Below are positions 41,701 to 55,600 of a stretch of 64,000 nucleotides of DNA, in pieces. The stretch is from Climacteris rufus. Taxonomy: Eukaryota; Chordata; Aves; Passeriformes; Climacteridae. The DNA is taken from assembly GCA_013398175.1 (NCBI GenBank), contig VZRZ01000572.1, positions 186,662 to 250,661 of the forward strand. The letters are read 5' to 3'. A program made the translations under genes and the position numbers. Numbering within the stretch: the stretch's first letter is position 1; each line of letters opens with the position of its first letter. The notes under the pieces are model-generated. The model did no database searches. It was given only the letters and a program-made list of their open reading frames with translations, and had not been told where the DNA came from.

Positions 41701-44700
41701 GACTCAGGAAATGGTTAGTACCTCACATTTGTTCTCTTTCTGTAACTCTCACCTTGGGATGAGATGTCAGAAAATCCCTCCCAGGCATTCCAGAATAACT
41801 GATAAATGCAATTTCAACCTTGGTAGCAATTCTGGAGTTTGAAGGAGTTTGACAAATTGATAATAATTACCTTACAACAGCAACATATTGTCTTATATAT
41901 AGGCAGTGTTTTTTTGTATCAATGTCAAAACTCCGGATATTTTAAATCTCTCAGAATAATCATCCATGCAAGACTGAAATTTGTTTTGATCTCTGAGGTA
42001 GAGATCTCCAACGTTTTTAACAGTTGAGAGCGTACTAGGAGCAGAACTGAAATTTAGAATAAAAGACTTTGCCACATAATTTTAGGATGAGACACAGAAT
42101 AAGTAACTTAGGATAAAAAACCAGACTTTTGAAATCTTTTGCCCTCTAGGGACTCTAGCACTCATTCTGCAGAACACACACTTATCTTATAATATGCACG
42201 TAAGTCCTAATTAACAAAGCACTTGTGTAGAAACTAAAAAATAAGCACACTTAGAAGCCAATTATTATTCTGCAGCAATTCTTCCAGATGACCAGGCAAT
42301 CAATTGTTTTCCCTGAAAGATGATTTATTTTCCTCTTTCAAACATATACATTGAAAGTGAGTAAAGCAAAGTACATTAATATGTATTTTGTCAATAGAGG
42401 AAACCTCCGGTCTAAAGTCTTTTTCTCCTCTTAGGATAAATTCAAAACCAAATGTTATTCTACTTTTCTTTTCTATACCTACTAGACTTGAAAAATTTGG
42501 CAGTTAGACAAAATTATCTGCCAAAGAGATGCATTCATTTACCTTAGACAGTGTGTAATCGATGTGTTCTGCTCCACATCAACAGAAAGGTCAAGAAAAT
42601 CTTCATCTTTGCTACTAACCTGTTGCAAAAAATATACATGTAAAACAGAGATGCCATACATCTAAATGCTGTTTATATCTTTAGCAAATGCTAAAGACAT
42701 TTATTTCTGTAGAAATTACTCTTACACAAAAATAATTCACTTCTATGCTTTTAAGTTTTTTCTAGTTCAGTATGACTATATCTATTAGTAATTCTACCAA
42801 TTCAGTTTTCATATAATTTAACTTCTGTCTATTCCACTTATCCAATCCCACCAACCTTGGGCCAGTGATGACAGCCTACTGTTCAATAAAGGTGGACCAC
42901 CATGCCCTATATTAGTCGTGATTGATGTAGTACATATGTTCCCTTGTTATGCAACACAGTTTACTTTCTTATTTTACCAGAAATTTGTATATAACATATT
43001 ACACTATATGTTCACATTTTATTCTTACATAATTATTTCTACTATTAAGGATTCAATGAAGACAATTTCCAAATATGTGTCATATTTAACTATGCTATCC
43101 TTTCTCTCCAGTCAGCATTCAAAAGGCTGAGTTTATATATCTGGTTGACACAGCTACAGTCTCCCACTGGATATTGTTCCTGGTCAATACTTTTGACTAA
43201 AAAATAAAAGATCAAAGATAAAAATGGCACAATGATAATATTTTACAAAATCATTTTGGTATTGTCAATAATTTTTTAGACAGAACAAGAGAAGAAAAAG
43301 TATAATAAGGAGTTTTTACTTAAAAAATTTAAGCCCAAGTATTTTCAGAATGACAGATCCTGATTTTTGCTTTGAAAATTATTTTTCACTGAGAGTGCCT
43401 AATCTCAAAGATAATGTTACCAAAAATCATCCAAATGGATAATTCTTGTAATGCTTCAACTGAGTCAAAAGATTGCAGACTTACTGCATAAGAATTCAGT
43501 CATATTCATAACAATCAATTTTGTTTATAAAGTGTTGCATGAACACTCCATATTTTGCCTCCTGTGACTGCATTTCCTTAGAATAACTAAATCAAATGGG
43601 AGGATAGTGAAGTCCAAATCAAGATTTTCAGTGAGGGGTTGAATCCATTGTTCTGGGAGAAGTCCCTCATGCTCAGATTTTCACAATTCTGTGGATGTGA
43701 AAGTTATGTACTACTTTGAGCTCATATATGTGTTATGTCAGGGATCCTATAAGCTTGGTGAATGCAGCTCATATCAGACCTGAATCCAGAGAAACACTTT
43801 TAGCCAGATAAATGTTGGTATTATCAAAGATGCACAGAGGCATAAAGCACACCCAACTGAAGTGAACAGCAGTTCTTCAAACAAAAATCTTCCCTGAGAC
43901 ATGACTTGACCCACAGAGGACAGGAAACCACAAAACTGCAATCAACTGCAGTATAAATATACAGCTAAAATTTGGAAGATCAAGCAAAAAAGCTTCAGAG
44001 AACATTGCATCCCTACAGCTGGAACTAGAGTTCGGTCAGACACACTGTGTCAAGAAAGAGGTTAAATACTTGAAAAAGTCCTTGGCAAGTATAGTGTTTC
44101 ATATAAATACCTCAAAGAAGCTAGGAATTTTGTTATTGATTTTTGCACATCAAATATTTACTGGAAGGGAAGATGAACTACTTAGAGCTAGAATAATACA
44201 GACTAAAACTAAAGGTACATGGATTCAAACTGCACACTTTGTAAGTGACAATAAGAACTGCTGACATCTGAATGATTCTTCATGTACTACTTATGAATAT
44301 TTTAACAAAGGAACATCTTTTAGTCTGTTTTACTATTTCCCTAAGATTTCAAGATACCATAATCCAAGAAAAACAAACTGGAAAAATATCCTGAGCAGGA
44401 TACAGTATTTCTGCATTCCGAGGAAGCTAAAGACAAGATATATTTTCCCCTAAACTTCATTCCTTTGTATTAGAAACAGGGAATTCTGCAGTTTTGCTGT
44501 TACCCAAGGACACATCCCCACCTCACTACAGTTTCTCTGACTAAACACTAGGTATTGATTTAGAATTAGGCAACAACCATTTAGAGAAGCTTGTCAGTTA
44601 AAAAAGAATTCTAACCTTTCACTTTTTTAAACTTGCTATTACCTGGGAATTTATAATTGAAATAGAAGAAATAATTAATTTTCAATATCTCTGTCATATT

Positions 44701-47700
44701 TTCACTTATACAAGCTTGTTCCAAACTTGGTCCAACGTCTTTTTTCAGATTGACTATCACTGTATCTCTTCTCCTCATCACCCTTCCCTGGAAAAGTCAT
44801 ATATTCTTGGAATACAGAGCTATTCTTTATGATTAGAAATACCAGACTATGTTCTTTTACACATCTGGCCTGAGTGGAGTTTATCTCACCTAACTTCAGC
44901 TGTCTAAAGATATTTAACCTCAGTTTGCTGTGTGAAGGTAAGTTCTTTGGGCACCTTCTCCCATCTCAGCACAGCTAATCTAAAGTTGTGTTTTCTTTAG
45001 AGGAAACCCAAAGTAGCATCACTCATCTGAGCAAAAGCACATTATTCTTAGGCCAGATCAGTTTGTTGGCCCAGTTCTCAGCATTGCTGCACCAACAATT
45101 GCAACAGCTTAGTAATACCATGGAGCCAGGACAAGATGTACGGAGCAAAACACTGGACACTGCTAAAAACTTTTTGTTTCATGAAACAGCCTAGAGACAA
45201 ATGGAGAGAGTTTCTTGCAGAAGTTCCTTCACAATCTCCATCATCTGCAGAAGGAGTTGAGAAAACTAGTTCATCCTTGATGCCCATCAACTTTGCTGTA
45301 CCAAGCAAAGGTTAGGTGATATTAATTCCAACCTTTGAGGAAGGTCAGTATCACTGTTCTCCCCAAACCAGATTTTTTTTTCCTGTCTGTGTTACTCTTT
45401 CATGCAACCTCACAGGGCCAATTAAAAAAAATGATTTCTTTTCTCTTTCAGTAGGAGCATGGGATTGAAACAGACAGAAATCAATAGGAGACTTGCAATC
45501 AGATTTCCTAACTGAAAGTAATTTTTACTTATATTTCCAACACAAGAGATTTCAAGCCAACATCATCCTCTAGAAAATATTAGGGAAATAAAACACGTAG
45601 TTTGTTAATAACAAACCCTCTGTATACCAGTCACATTCTTAAGATTGAATTAACACAAATTCATCTTAACATTTCACTTATTCCTTGAATATGGTGTGAA
45701 TACCTTCTCTCAAAGGTATAGTAATAAGGAAAGGTATTGATTCACTAGCAAGGATTTTAACTGTAGAGATATGTATTAGGACAGCAAAACCTGGCATAGG
45801 TTAGCCAAGTAGTGCTTAGAAAATAAATTTTTAGAAAAGAATATACTCACTTCAAGAAGTAAATTCTACAGGAATATCCACAATTCTCAGATGTCTGAAA
45901 AGATTCATATATTTATATATATAAAATGTATCTATCTATTAATGGGCAATAACAAAAAAAAATCTATCCCAATGCTTACGGTTTCACAGTTCAAACATCT
46001 AGTTTCGTTAGTCAGTGTTCCCTGAAAAATCTCATGCACCCAGGTGAGTTCTTGTTTATTGTTCTCTTCAGCTTCATTCATGTTGCCATTTTTCAGTTTC
46101 CCATTTTGCTTTTCCTGTTTCTTCTCCTCCTGCAAAATGTCTGCAATGGTGTTGAGCAGGTAATTTAAAAACTCATGTGCATCCTGCTGCATGTAGTTGT
46201 CAAAGAGATCTGTGAAAAAGAGAGTCAAGATTTGTACAGCTGAATATTCCTTCCTCCAAGAAAAAAAATTATTTTTTTCCCAAATACTTGTACTGGCCCT
46301 TGCTCAGCAAAGTATTCAGAATCATGCCAAAGAAGAACAGTTTTGCAGCCAGTCACTCCGGCTTCAGTGAAGCAACTTTGGGGGAAAGCTTCATCTCACC
46401 TAATTTTAGCTGTCCAAAAAGTTATACTCCTTGGAGCTGGTTGTGTAGGCTCCCATTACAGTCGATGAAGAAAGAGCATGGCTCATCCTAAGTCAATTCC
46501 TTACACTAGACACTTACTGCCTAACTTTAGGCAGAACTGACTTCCATCCACATATTCCAAGTCCCTCAGACACTTAGGAACACCACAGAGTTTTGGAACT
46601 GAGCCACATGGCTGGGAAAACTGAAGCCATTGGATGCTGACACATAACTCATGTACTGTGTCTGGCTGGGATGGAGTTACCTTTCCTCACAGTAGCCCAC
46701 AGGGTGCTGTGTTTTGTATGTGTGGCTTAAATGGTATTGAGAATGTACCAGTGTTTCAGCTGATGCTAAGCAGTACTCATACAGCATAAAGGCTGTCCCT
46801 CCAACCCTGCTCCTGCCCCAAGGCTGGTAGGTTGGGTGTGGAAGAGTTTGGGAAGGTGATAAAGCTGAGGCAGCAGACTCAAACTGGCCAAAGTAATATT
46901 CTATGTCATGTGACTTCATGTTCAGCACTAAAATCTAAGAGAAAAATGGGTGGGTTTTCATTATTAAGATATATCTCTTCAAAAGAAACACCTACACATG
47001 CCAAGTTCCTACTCACCAGGGAGTAGCTGGAAATCATCTGCTGATGGGAGGTATAGTATAAATCTCCTTTGGTTTTCCTTCGCTTCTGCATGTGATTTTT
47101 GTTTTGTTTTGTTTTTTTTTAATTAAACTGCTTTTATCTCAACTCATAAGCTTTTCACCTTATCTTCTCCCCCTGTCTCGCTAAGACGAGGAGTGAGAGA
47201 CAGGCTTGGTGGGCACCTGGCAGCGAGACAAGGTTAACTCACCTCAAATAGTAATAATAACACCTAACAAAGCTCATTTTTCACACACAAGTCTGATGAG
47301 AAGAGACTTGTCCTGGTCAATAAGAAATGCTCACAGGAAGAGGAGAGAATACCCCAGTGGTGATTTAGCACAGACTTCTCCGGTGAAGCCTTAAATTGCC
47401 CACTATGTCAAAGAAAAAAAAAACCTGTGTTCCCAGAAATGTGTATTTTTATCCCTTTGCTCCTGAAAAAGTTCATGTGGATTTCCTCAGAAAATATTGT
47501 ACAGAACCTTTGGCTTTGTAGTGTCTAGCCCGGACACATAAGTAGGGTAATACACGCTGAGTCTGACCCTAATTTAAAAAAGCTGAAAACATAAGATCCA
47601 GTCTTTAAAAGTGATCCCCAACAGTGTGGGGGCATTTATCACTCAATGACTCAGAGTTAACTTTTTCACAATTTCAAACGTCTGCTCTGAAATGAACAGT

Positions 47701-49558
47701 CTGCCCATTTATATGCTGTCACCAGGAAGAAATTTCTTCCAGGTGTTTGACTCATACTTAGTCTCTTCATTCAAAGCTCCTCTGTTTCTAAGCATACCAC
47801 CCACACTGATATGAATCCAGGCCAAAATGGAGCTGTGTAGCAAGCTTCTTTGTCTCAAGATGTTTCTCATATACCTTAGACAAAACTACTACAAGATTGA
47901 GTAGATACTGTTGCCAACCTAATGGTCAAAAGGGGTCTGATGCTTCTCAAAGTAAGACTCTCTCCACCACTTCCACGAACCAGAGAAGCAGCAGATGTGT
48001 AGTTGATTGACCACCCCACACGTACCCAGTTAGTTATTCTCCAGGGTGTTCTGGAGCTGGTGAGGCCTGTAGCACTACTAGGTCACACAGTTTCTATACT
48101 GCCAGCTGCCTTCAATGCTTCCCCCTGCCATAATCCACAAATAAAAGTGTCACCCTATTCCCAGCCCTAGTTCACTCTACAGGAAGGTCTGCCCCATCAT
48201 GCTGTGAAAATGTCAGTAATACATACACCTCTGGGAGCATATGAAACCTGCTACAGTACTTTCAAGCATAATATCATGTACACAGATACTAAAACATTAA
48301 TGTCTACACCCCACAAACTACTAATAGCAATTTACAGATCTAACCTGTACTTCTGATTAATATGATCACATTGCCCAATATTTATTTATACTTTTTTGAT
48401 CAATGCATGAATACTTTAGAGGATTTCCGTTTTACACTTACCATTCTCTTTTCGTAACCTTGATATGAACTTCTTTGGTGGAATAACTCCAACTTTTTTC
48501 TTCTGAGTAGCAATACTGTGGAAAAGATCTGCCAGGCAAGTCAAGAGATTTTCCTTCTTTTTCTGTTGGGCCTTGTATGATAATACATTTTCCCGAAACG
48601 GCCGGCAAAAATACAATGCCTGCAGCACGGAGTTACAGTAGCAGGTGTTCCCAAACTGCCATAAAAAATTAAAAATAAGCTTAATTCCTGTGCATCACAA
48701 TAAAAACCGTCGTTCATTCAGATTCTGACTTCTGTGTCCCTGTCACAAACCAGTCATTTTGCCATTTACCTGCAGTAGAAATATATTTTGACATCCACCC
48801 CTGCCACTCCATGAAAAAAATATGGTGTTCTAAATTAACTAGGATACAAAGTAAAGGTTTCTACTTGTAAGAGAAATATTTATTGTAGTGGATTTCACTA
48901 AGTTTGTTTCCATATAATAATATATTCTTCCTGGGCTCTATCATACGGCTCAGCAGCAGAATGACTAATGTTTTCAAAGGAAAAAATTACCGTATCTGTA
49001 TCACTTCTATGGGAATAAGTGAAATAAGTGATTAAGCACTCTTCTCACTCATTCTGTCTTTTATCAAATAAAAAAGCTCTTCCTAAGAGTCCCCAGTGCA
49101 AAATGCTGTACCTAAACTTGTAGATACTTTCATCACTTCCTCCCTCCCATTTGCAGATAAAATAGACTTTCAACTTTATTGAAGTGTAAGTTCTAATCCC
49201 TGGGAATATTCATAGAACAGTAAACTGTTCTCTCTGGGGGTGTATGAAGCCATCTTCAAACATCTGATACAGTTTTACAACCCCTTTTTTCTAAAACTGC
49301 AACGTGAGCAACACTTTAAAAAAAAAACAACCCTACCTTAAAATAAGATTGATAAGAGTATGGGAGAGAGAAAAACAGAACAAACCAAACAAAACCAAGA
49401 AACAAAGCAAAGTTCCAGTAACATCAAAGCCACAGTTCTGTATACAGGTTGCCTACTGAAAATGATACTTACATTGACCAATCCGAAGTAGTGCTCATTG
49501 ATTGGAAACTGCTCTGGGCCAATGTCTTTTTCCAGAGCAGAGGCATTGGTGCCCTACA

Positions 49559-49606
<48 letters not shown>

Positions 49607-52600
49607 AAGAAAAAGGAAAAAGAAAATCAAAAACCAAACCAAACAAAAAAAATGAAAAGGAAGAAATTATTTAGAATATTAAGATTCTGAAATAAAATTA
49701 TGGACAGTATCAAGACAGAAAATTCTTTCCTTTCAGCTATGATTAGCCAAGCTAACTCTCTCTTACTAATGGACAAGCACAACAGTCTCATGAGCCAATA
49801 ACAATATTTGCATATCTGGGTAGTAGAGCTGGCCTGGCATGGACCCTTCAGTAATGGCTGAGTAGAAGTGAACAGGTCACAACAGTGGTTCTTCCCATGC
49901 CCACCTCCTCCTTATTTTTGCTGTGTACATGGACCTCTGGACCCCATTGCTCTCTTGCCGCATAAAGATATTAATTGAGCATAAGCACAACCCTAAAAAA
50001 CAGTTCCTGGGTGTAAGGCAGGTTTTCTAAGCATTACTGAAACTCCTCTGAATCCCTCTTAATTAATCATCAGCCTGTAACAATACTTGGGCTTCAGACT
50101 GGCACCTAGTTCTAGTAACAACATCACAAATGCTAAAAGCAAGTGTAATATATCTGTCATTTTGTCCTATCTAATGATGCCTTAGGATTTTTGCTTTTAT
50201 ATTTACTATATATTTGTAGTCCTGTAGCCTTTCATTGTATAACTCTACAGATTCTTATTTTCCTACCCCATTAGTTAGATAGACAAAACACATTCCTAAC
50301 ACCCTATCGTTCCTTCTCCTCTGGGAAGCAAGGACATTTCACTGTCCCATGTCTCATAAAGGATAAACAAAAGTAGGGCTAGAAGTCAGGGTGGGTCTCA
50401 GTAGGGGGCCGAACCCAGGGGCTAGATGACCTAACGGACTTCTTTTATAATTAGATAATACTCGATTGATATGCTAATTTGTTACACTTACAAAAACTGT
50501 AGAAACCTGATTCCCATTGTGTATATAAGCCACATTATGCACCTTGAAAGCTTTCAAGAAAGGACCTGCTTTTTATGTTACTATTCTAATACTGTTGCAA
50601 ATTTTTTCTTTCCCATTTGAGGCACATAAACCCAAGCACTGTTACATCTCTTAATCACTGCCCCAGTGTGGCAAGTTATGTTCAGCTCTATCTTCACTCC
50701 AACAGCAAAATTAGTTTAGGTAACTGCTGATCTGTGAAGTATAACCACTGATTTTGCATGTTACTTGTCATTTTGCTACATTAAAATGCCCATTTTGAAA
50801 CAAGCTTAAATTACCAAGCAAGCAAGCTAGATTGCTCTATAGCAAATATCATCACTCCTATACACATTATAAGCTTGGCCCCAACCTCTGGCACCCTCAC
50901 TTTAGATAGTTAAAGATATTGATGAGTTCCCCTCTCAGCCGTCTCTTGAGAGTGGACAGGCCCAACTCCCTCAGCCTTTCCTCATAAGAGAGATGCTCCA
51001 ATCCCTTAATCATCTTTGTTGCCCTCCACTGGACCCACTCCAGGAGCTCCACGTCCCTCTTGTCCTGAGGAGCCCAAAGCTCAGATGTGGCCTTGCCAGG
51101 CCTGAGTAGAGGGGCAGGATGCCCTCCTTCAACCTGCTGGCAATGGCCACAAGGACATAGCCCAGGATCCCATTGACCTTCTTGGCCACAAGGACACAAT
51201 TCTGGCTCATGGACAGCTTGTTGTCCACCAGGACCTCCACGTCCTTCTCCACAGAGCTGCTTTCCAGCAGGTCAATCCCCAGCCTGTGCTGGTGCAGGGG
51301 GTTATTCCTCCCCAAGTGCAGGACCCTGCACTTGCCTTCACTAAATTTCCTTTCTACTCATCTCTCCAGCCTGTCACGGTCCTTCTGAAGGGCAGCACAG
51401 CACTCTGGGCTACTGGCTGCTCCTCCCAGCTTTGTGTCATCAGCGAAGTTGCTGAGGAGGCATCTGCCCCTTCTTCCAAGTCACTGATGAATAAGTTTAA
51501 CAATTCCCAATATTGAACCTGGGGAAAAACCACACAGGCCTCCAACTAGACCCCGTGTCACTGATAAGAACTCTCTTGGATCAGCCAGTTCTCAATCCAC
51601 CTCACTGCCCACTAATCCAGACCACACTTCCTGAGTTTGCCTATGAGGACATTGTGAGAGACAGCGTTGAAAGCCTTGATGAACTTGAGGTAGACATTTG
51701 CTCAGACTTCATCAGCTAAAATTTTCAAAGTAGCTGGCAACCAGATTTAGAATTCTCACGTCCCTTCCCATCTTCTTCCTAAGGCCTGATTTGTGTTTCT
51801 GCACTGCACCTACCTAGCACTGCTTGCCAAATTAGATTATTATTTCACATCAACTCATTAAAAGAAGATTATTTTAGTCAACAGAATTAGCAGTGTGAAA
51901 GTCAGCACAGGTGCTCTTTGAGAACTTGCAAACTTCGAAAGTCAAATATCTCCTTTAAGTTGCAGATTCCAGAAAATCTCCAAAGATTTCATACTTACAC
52001 ATCCTCTTCGCAGATCTTTTTCCATTCTCTCCCTTTCTCTCACATACACAGAGTTCATTGTCCAGACCAAGTGTATGCCATTTCCCAGACAATCCCTTTG
52101 AAACTGAAGTACTTTATAAGCACCAGGCTTTATGAAAAGCTTCATAAGGGATATATGTTTTCACCAGACTCTCCTAAGCCTCAGTGAGAGTCTTGGAAAA
52201 AAGATTGATTGATACAAAGCAATTACTGGCTACTGTTCAAGAGAGATGACAGTGTGATAATTATGTAAGTCTCATATGAAGATGAGTTTCATTGTTTGGA
52301 AAGTCAGCCTTGCCAAAGACACACATATTCAGCAAAGCACCCGACATTCCAAGAGGGAGAAAACGTATAGGCATTTGCCTATCTGATATTAGCAGTGAAG
52401 CAAATATCCACTCTTACCCTCAAAACCTTGTCTGATACAAGAGAAACATGACTACAAAAGATTAATGCAACTTCTGAAGAAAACCATCTTCATATTAATA
52501 CTCATTGTACAGCATTCAGATCAAAGCAAAGGTTTTCTTTGATTACACTTTTAACATAACAATGAAGTTCCCTAATATAAGAATGAAATGGGTATTTTTT

Positions 52601-55600
52601 CAGTTTTGTAGGAAGTCTTTTCCACACTAAAATAAATTCTGCCCGTACAGTTCATGGAAAATACTATACCTAAAACGTAGCCTCCTACTCTTTCATAAAC
52701 TACAGGTTAGTGTATGCTGTTAGACAAAGAGAATGCAAGTGCTCTGCTAACTAGTTCCTCCTGTATTACTCATTTGCCTGTTCTCCACCCCCAGGGTTTC
52801 TTACTTCAGAGGATGCCAGATGGTTTGACAAATCCTTTCTAGCATTTAAATTTTCTTGTAAATGTTGTGAGAGAGAGAAATAATTGGGGTTTAACAAACA
52901 AAATTATCACTGAAAACCAAACAAATTCATGATGTGCACTAACTGATCTTCATACAAAAACTCTACATTGCATGAAAATTTCCAAAGTACTTGCTGCTGA
53001 AAAAAACATATGCTTAGTAACAGCTCATCATGGAGCTTCACCTCTCCAAAAACAGGCCTTGGCTTTTGCAAATATAAAATAAAGCACCGTGTGCCAGTGA
53101 CCCAACAAAACAGAGAGGCTACATTCAATCTTTGGGTAAACTCACATAACTTGGTTGGACATCATTAGGAGTTGTGTCTTCTTACATCAAGCGCAATTTC
53201 AGTCTGGTTTATTCTGAGGTCTCCAAAAAGATACTGTTAAATCCATTTAAAAGGAAGTCTAGGAACACAGGTAAGAAGGAGAGAAACCTAACGCTTCAAA
53301 GAAGGAGATATTTCTTTTCTGGAGAAAAATTGTAGACACACTACTGAGTAAAACCCAAACCATGTCACATTGCATATATATTACTTGTTTTCTATATGAA
53401 GTCTCCTCAATAAGCAGTTGACATGAGGACAGAAGAAGGAAATCTTTCCAATCAAAGTGTACCAGAAACTGTACCCCCTAGAAAGGTTTAAACTGGAAAA
53501 CAATGTGTTATTTGAGATGTGTTAAAGGCAATTCAGTTTAAACCAACCATAACAAATACAGAAAACATGTAGTCTACTGTGATCAATCTACAGCAAAAGT
53601 CAACCATGACTATAAAACACAGTTTTAAGCGTATTTGTGTTTTTTTCCCACTCCCAACAAGTAATTTTGGTTACTTCTACAGTGAAAACCTGCTCAGACA
53701 TTTTAATGCAACCACTCTCTATGGTTTTATAGTCTTGGGCTTCAGCTAGGAAAAATATCCTACCACAGCTGAATCTACTGTAGTTCCATAAAAATAAGCA
53801 GGAGCGGCAGCGTAGCCACAGAGCCTGAAATGAGGAGAGGCTGTATATGTCAGTGAAGTGGGATTTGGGAGTATGAAATAAATTCATGTCAGAGTATATA
53901 GACTAATGGAGACTGGCTCCTTCTTAAAAGAATACACTAATGAAAGAAATGCAGTGAAGTGACTGTGGTAGCCAGAGATCATGTGAATGAGAACTAGGTC
54001 AGTGTGGAAACTCCTACTATGTATTCTGTGGTGTTGGTGAACCTTGATTTCTCAGAAATTTTACCACTTAATTCAACAGTCAGTATTCAGCCCTTGTAAA
54101 ATGGCAAAGACATACAGCTGGAGACATAGCCAAGCACAGGCCAATTCAGTCAAAACCAAGATTTCTACCACAGCATTGCTCCAAAAACATTCTGCCCATA
54201 CAACCTGTAATTTACCCTCTTGTTATTTTGTCCTAGACCTTCTAAAGGATAAGCCTGCCAGTTTTCTTTTCAGCTGAAATTTCTGATAATATTGCTAAGA
54301 GTTTAATTTGTGGTTTGCATCACGTGAAACAGATTAAGTAAAAAAACCCTGCTGTTCCTTTACACTTTGCATGTAAAAAAAAAAAAAGTTCAGGAGGAAA
54401 AAAAGAGACATGAGATTAATTCATTAAATCACATGCAGCAAAGTAACATAAATACAATTATTCTATGGAGGATGAGAAATGGAATAGAGCTAATATGGAA
54501 GATAGTCTCAACAGAAGACAGCAAATCAGACTAGCCTTCGTACTATGACAGAGCTATAAAAACAGCACTAACTTTCTAGAAATATGCATGTGATTAGTTT
54601 AAAAATAAACAAATGCAGTAAAGAAATTAGGACTTTTCATAAACCACCTATTAAGCAGGTATCACTAAATAAACAGAAACACAGTATGAATAAACATCAA
54701 AGACAAGATAAGAAATAAGAAGAAATACCTTGTTCACAAGAAAATCTAAAAAATATAAGTGAAAAAAACACAGAAAAACTGAATAATGAAAACAAAAATT
54801 TAGCATATATATATAAAACACAAATATTTATTTATTTATAAAGAGCAAGAGATTAGTGAAGGAAGATGGCTGCTCCATGACAATGGATATGGGATAATAT
54901 ATCCCTGTGGACTAGATTTCTTTTTTCTTAGTATTCAAGGAAAGTGAGAGCAACACGGTAGAAACACAGTTGTTTCCTGAAGGGAGAAACTGAAGACTTC
55001 AGACAAACTAATGGTGATGTTTGGACTGGTAGAGGAGAACGTAGAGTAAAAATAGAAATGGCTTCAGGGCTAGGCAGCCTGATTTTCAGGACTGTGGAAG
55101 GCACAGGACATGGGAGGGAAGGGAAAAAGAGGATAGACAGGTAAAGCCTCCTGGCCAGCAAACAGCAGTGATGGATAACTCACAGGAGGTAACTGTAAAT
55201 AAAATCCAAAAGTTACCTCCCAGAAGCAACACAAAGAAAGGAGAGGAAGCAATATCACAGCATGAAGTATATATGCAGCTGCTTTCAATAGATGCATCAC
55301 TTATCCCCACTGCTGGACTTTGGCTATACTCAGGGACAATCTCAACTTTCAGAGAGATATGGTAAGTAATCGAAATAGCTCAACCAGACTTCTTACAAAC
55401 TCATAGATATTAAATGCCAAACCTGAATTTTTAAAGTTTAAGTTCCACAAGATAGTTCAATTTAACCAGATTAACTCTCTCTTCGTTCTGCGAAGAAAGG
55501 CTTTTTGTTCCTCCAGCAAAGTTATTTTGGGTCTTTGTTGCTACAAGATAAAAGAGGAAAGAGCAGATGCTATGAACACACATAGAGGATCATAGTAAAC

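Larger units (their letters stand above)
38008..42542 (-). other. USP46: USP46 intron 5
   Basis: A 4,535-nt intron holding the old CR1 copy, the possible CR1 end and two small tandem duplications. No other gene was seen. The domain-free frame at 39816-40193 (+) is treated as chance. Confidence 0.9.
46210..48441 (-). other. USP46: USP46 intron 3
   Basis: A 2,232-nt intron containing the antisense solo LTR and an unnamed repeat. No gene was seen. Confidence 0.9.

Noticed and set aside
46677..46928. An 83-codon minus-strand frame
   Set aside because: It lies antisense within the solo LTR and has no protein similarity I recognise.
49449..49690. Lysine-rich frames of 62-68 codons
   Set aside because: They are translations of the poly(A) tract next to the exon 2 acceptor.
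51173..51719. Plus-strand frames of 63-76 codons
   Set aside because: They are antisense readings of the CR1 fragment.
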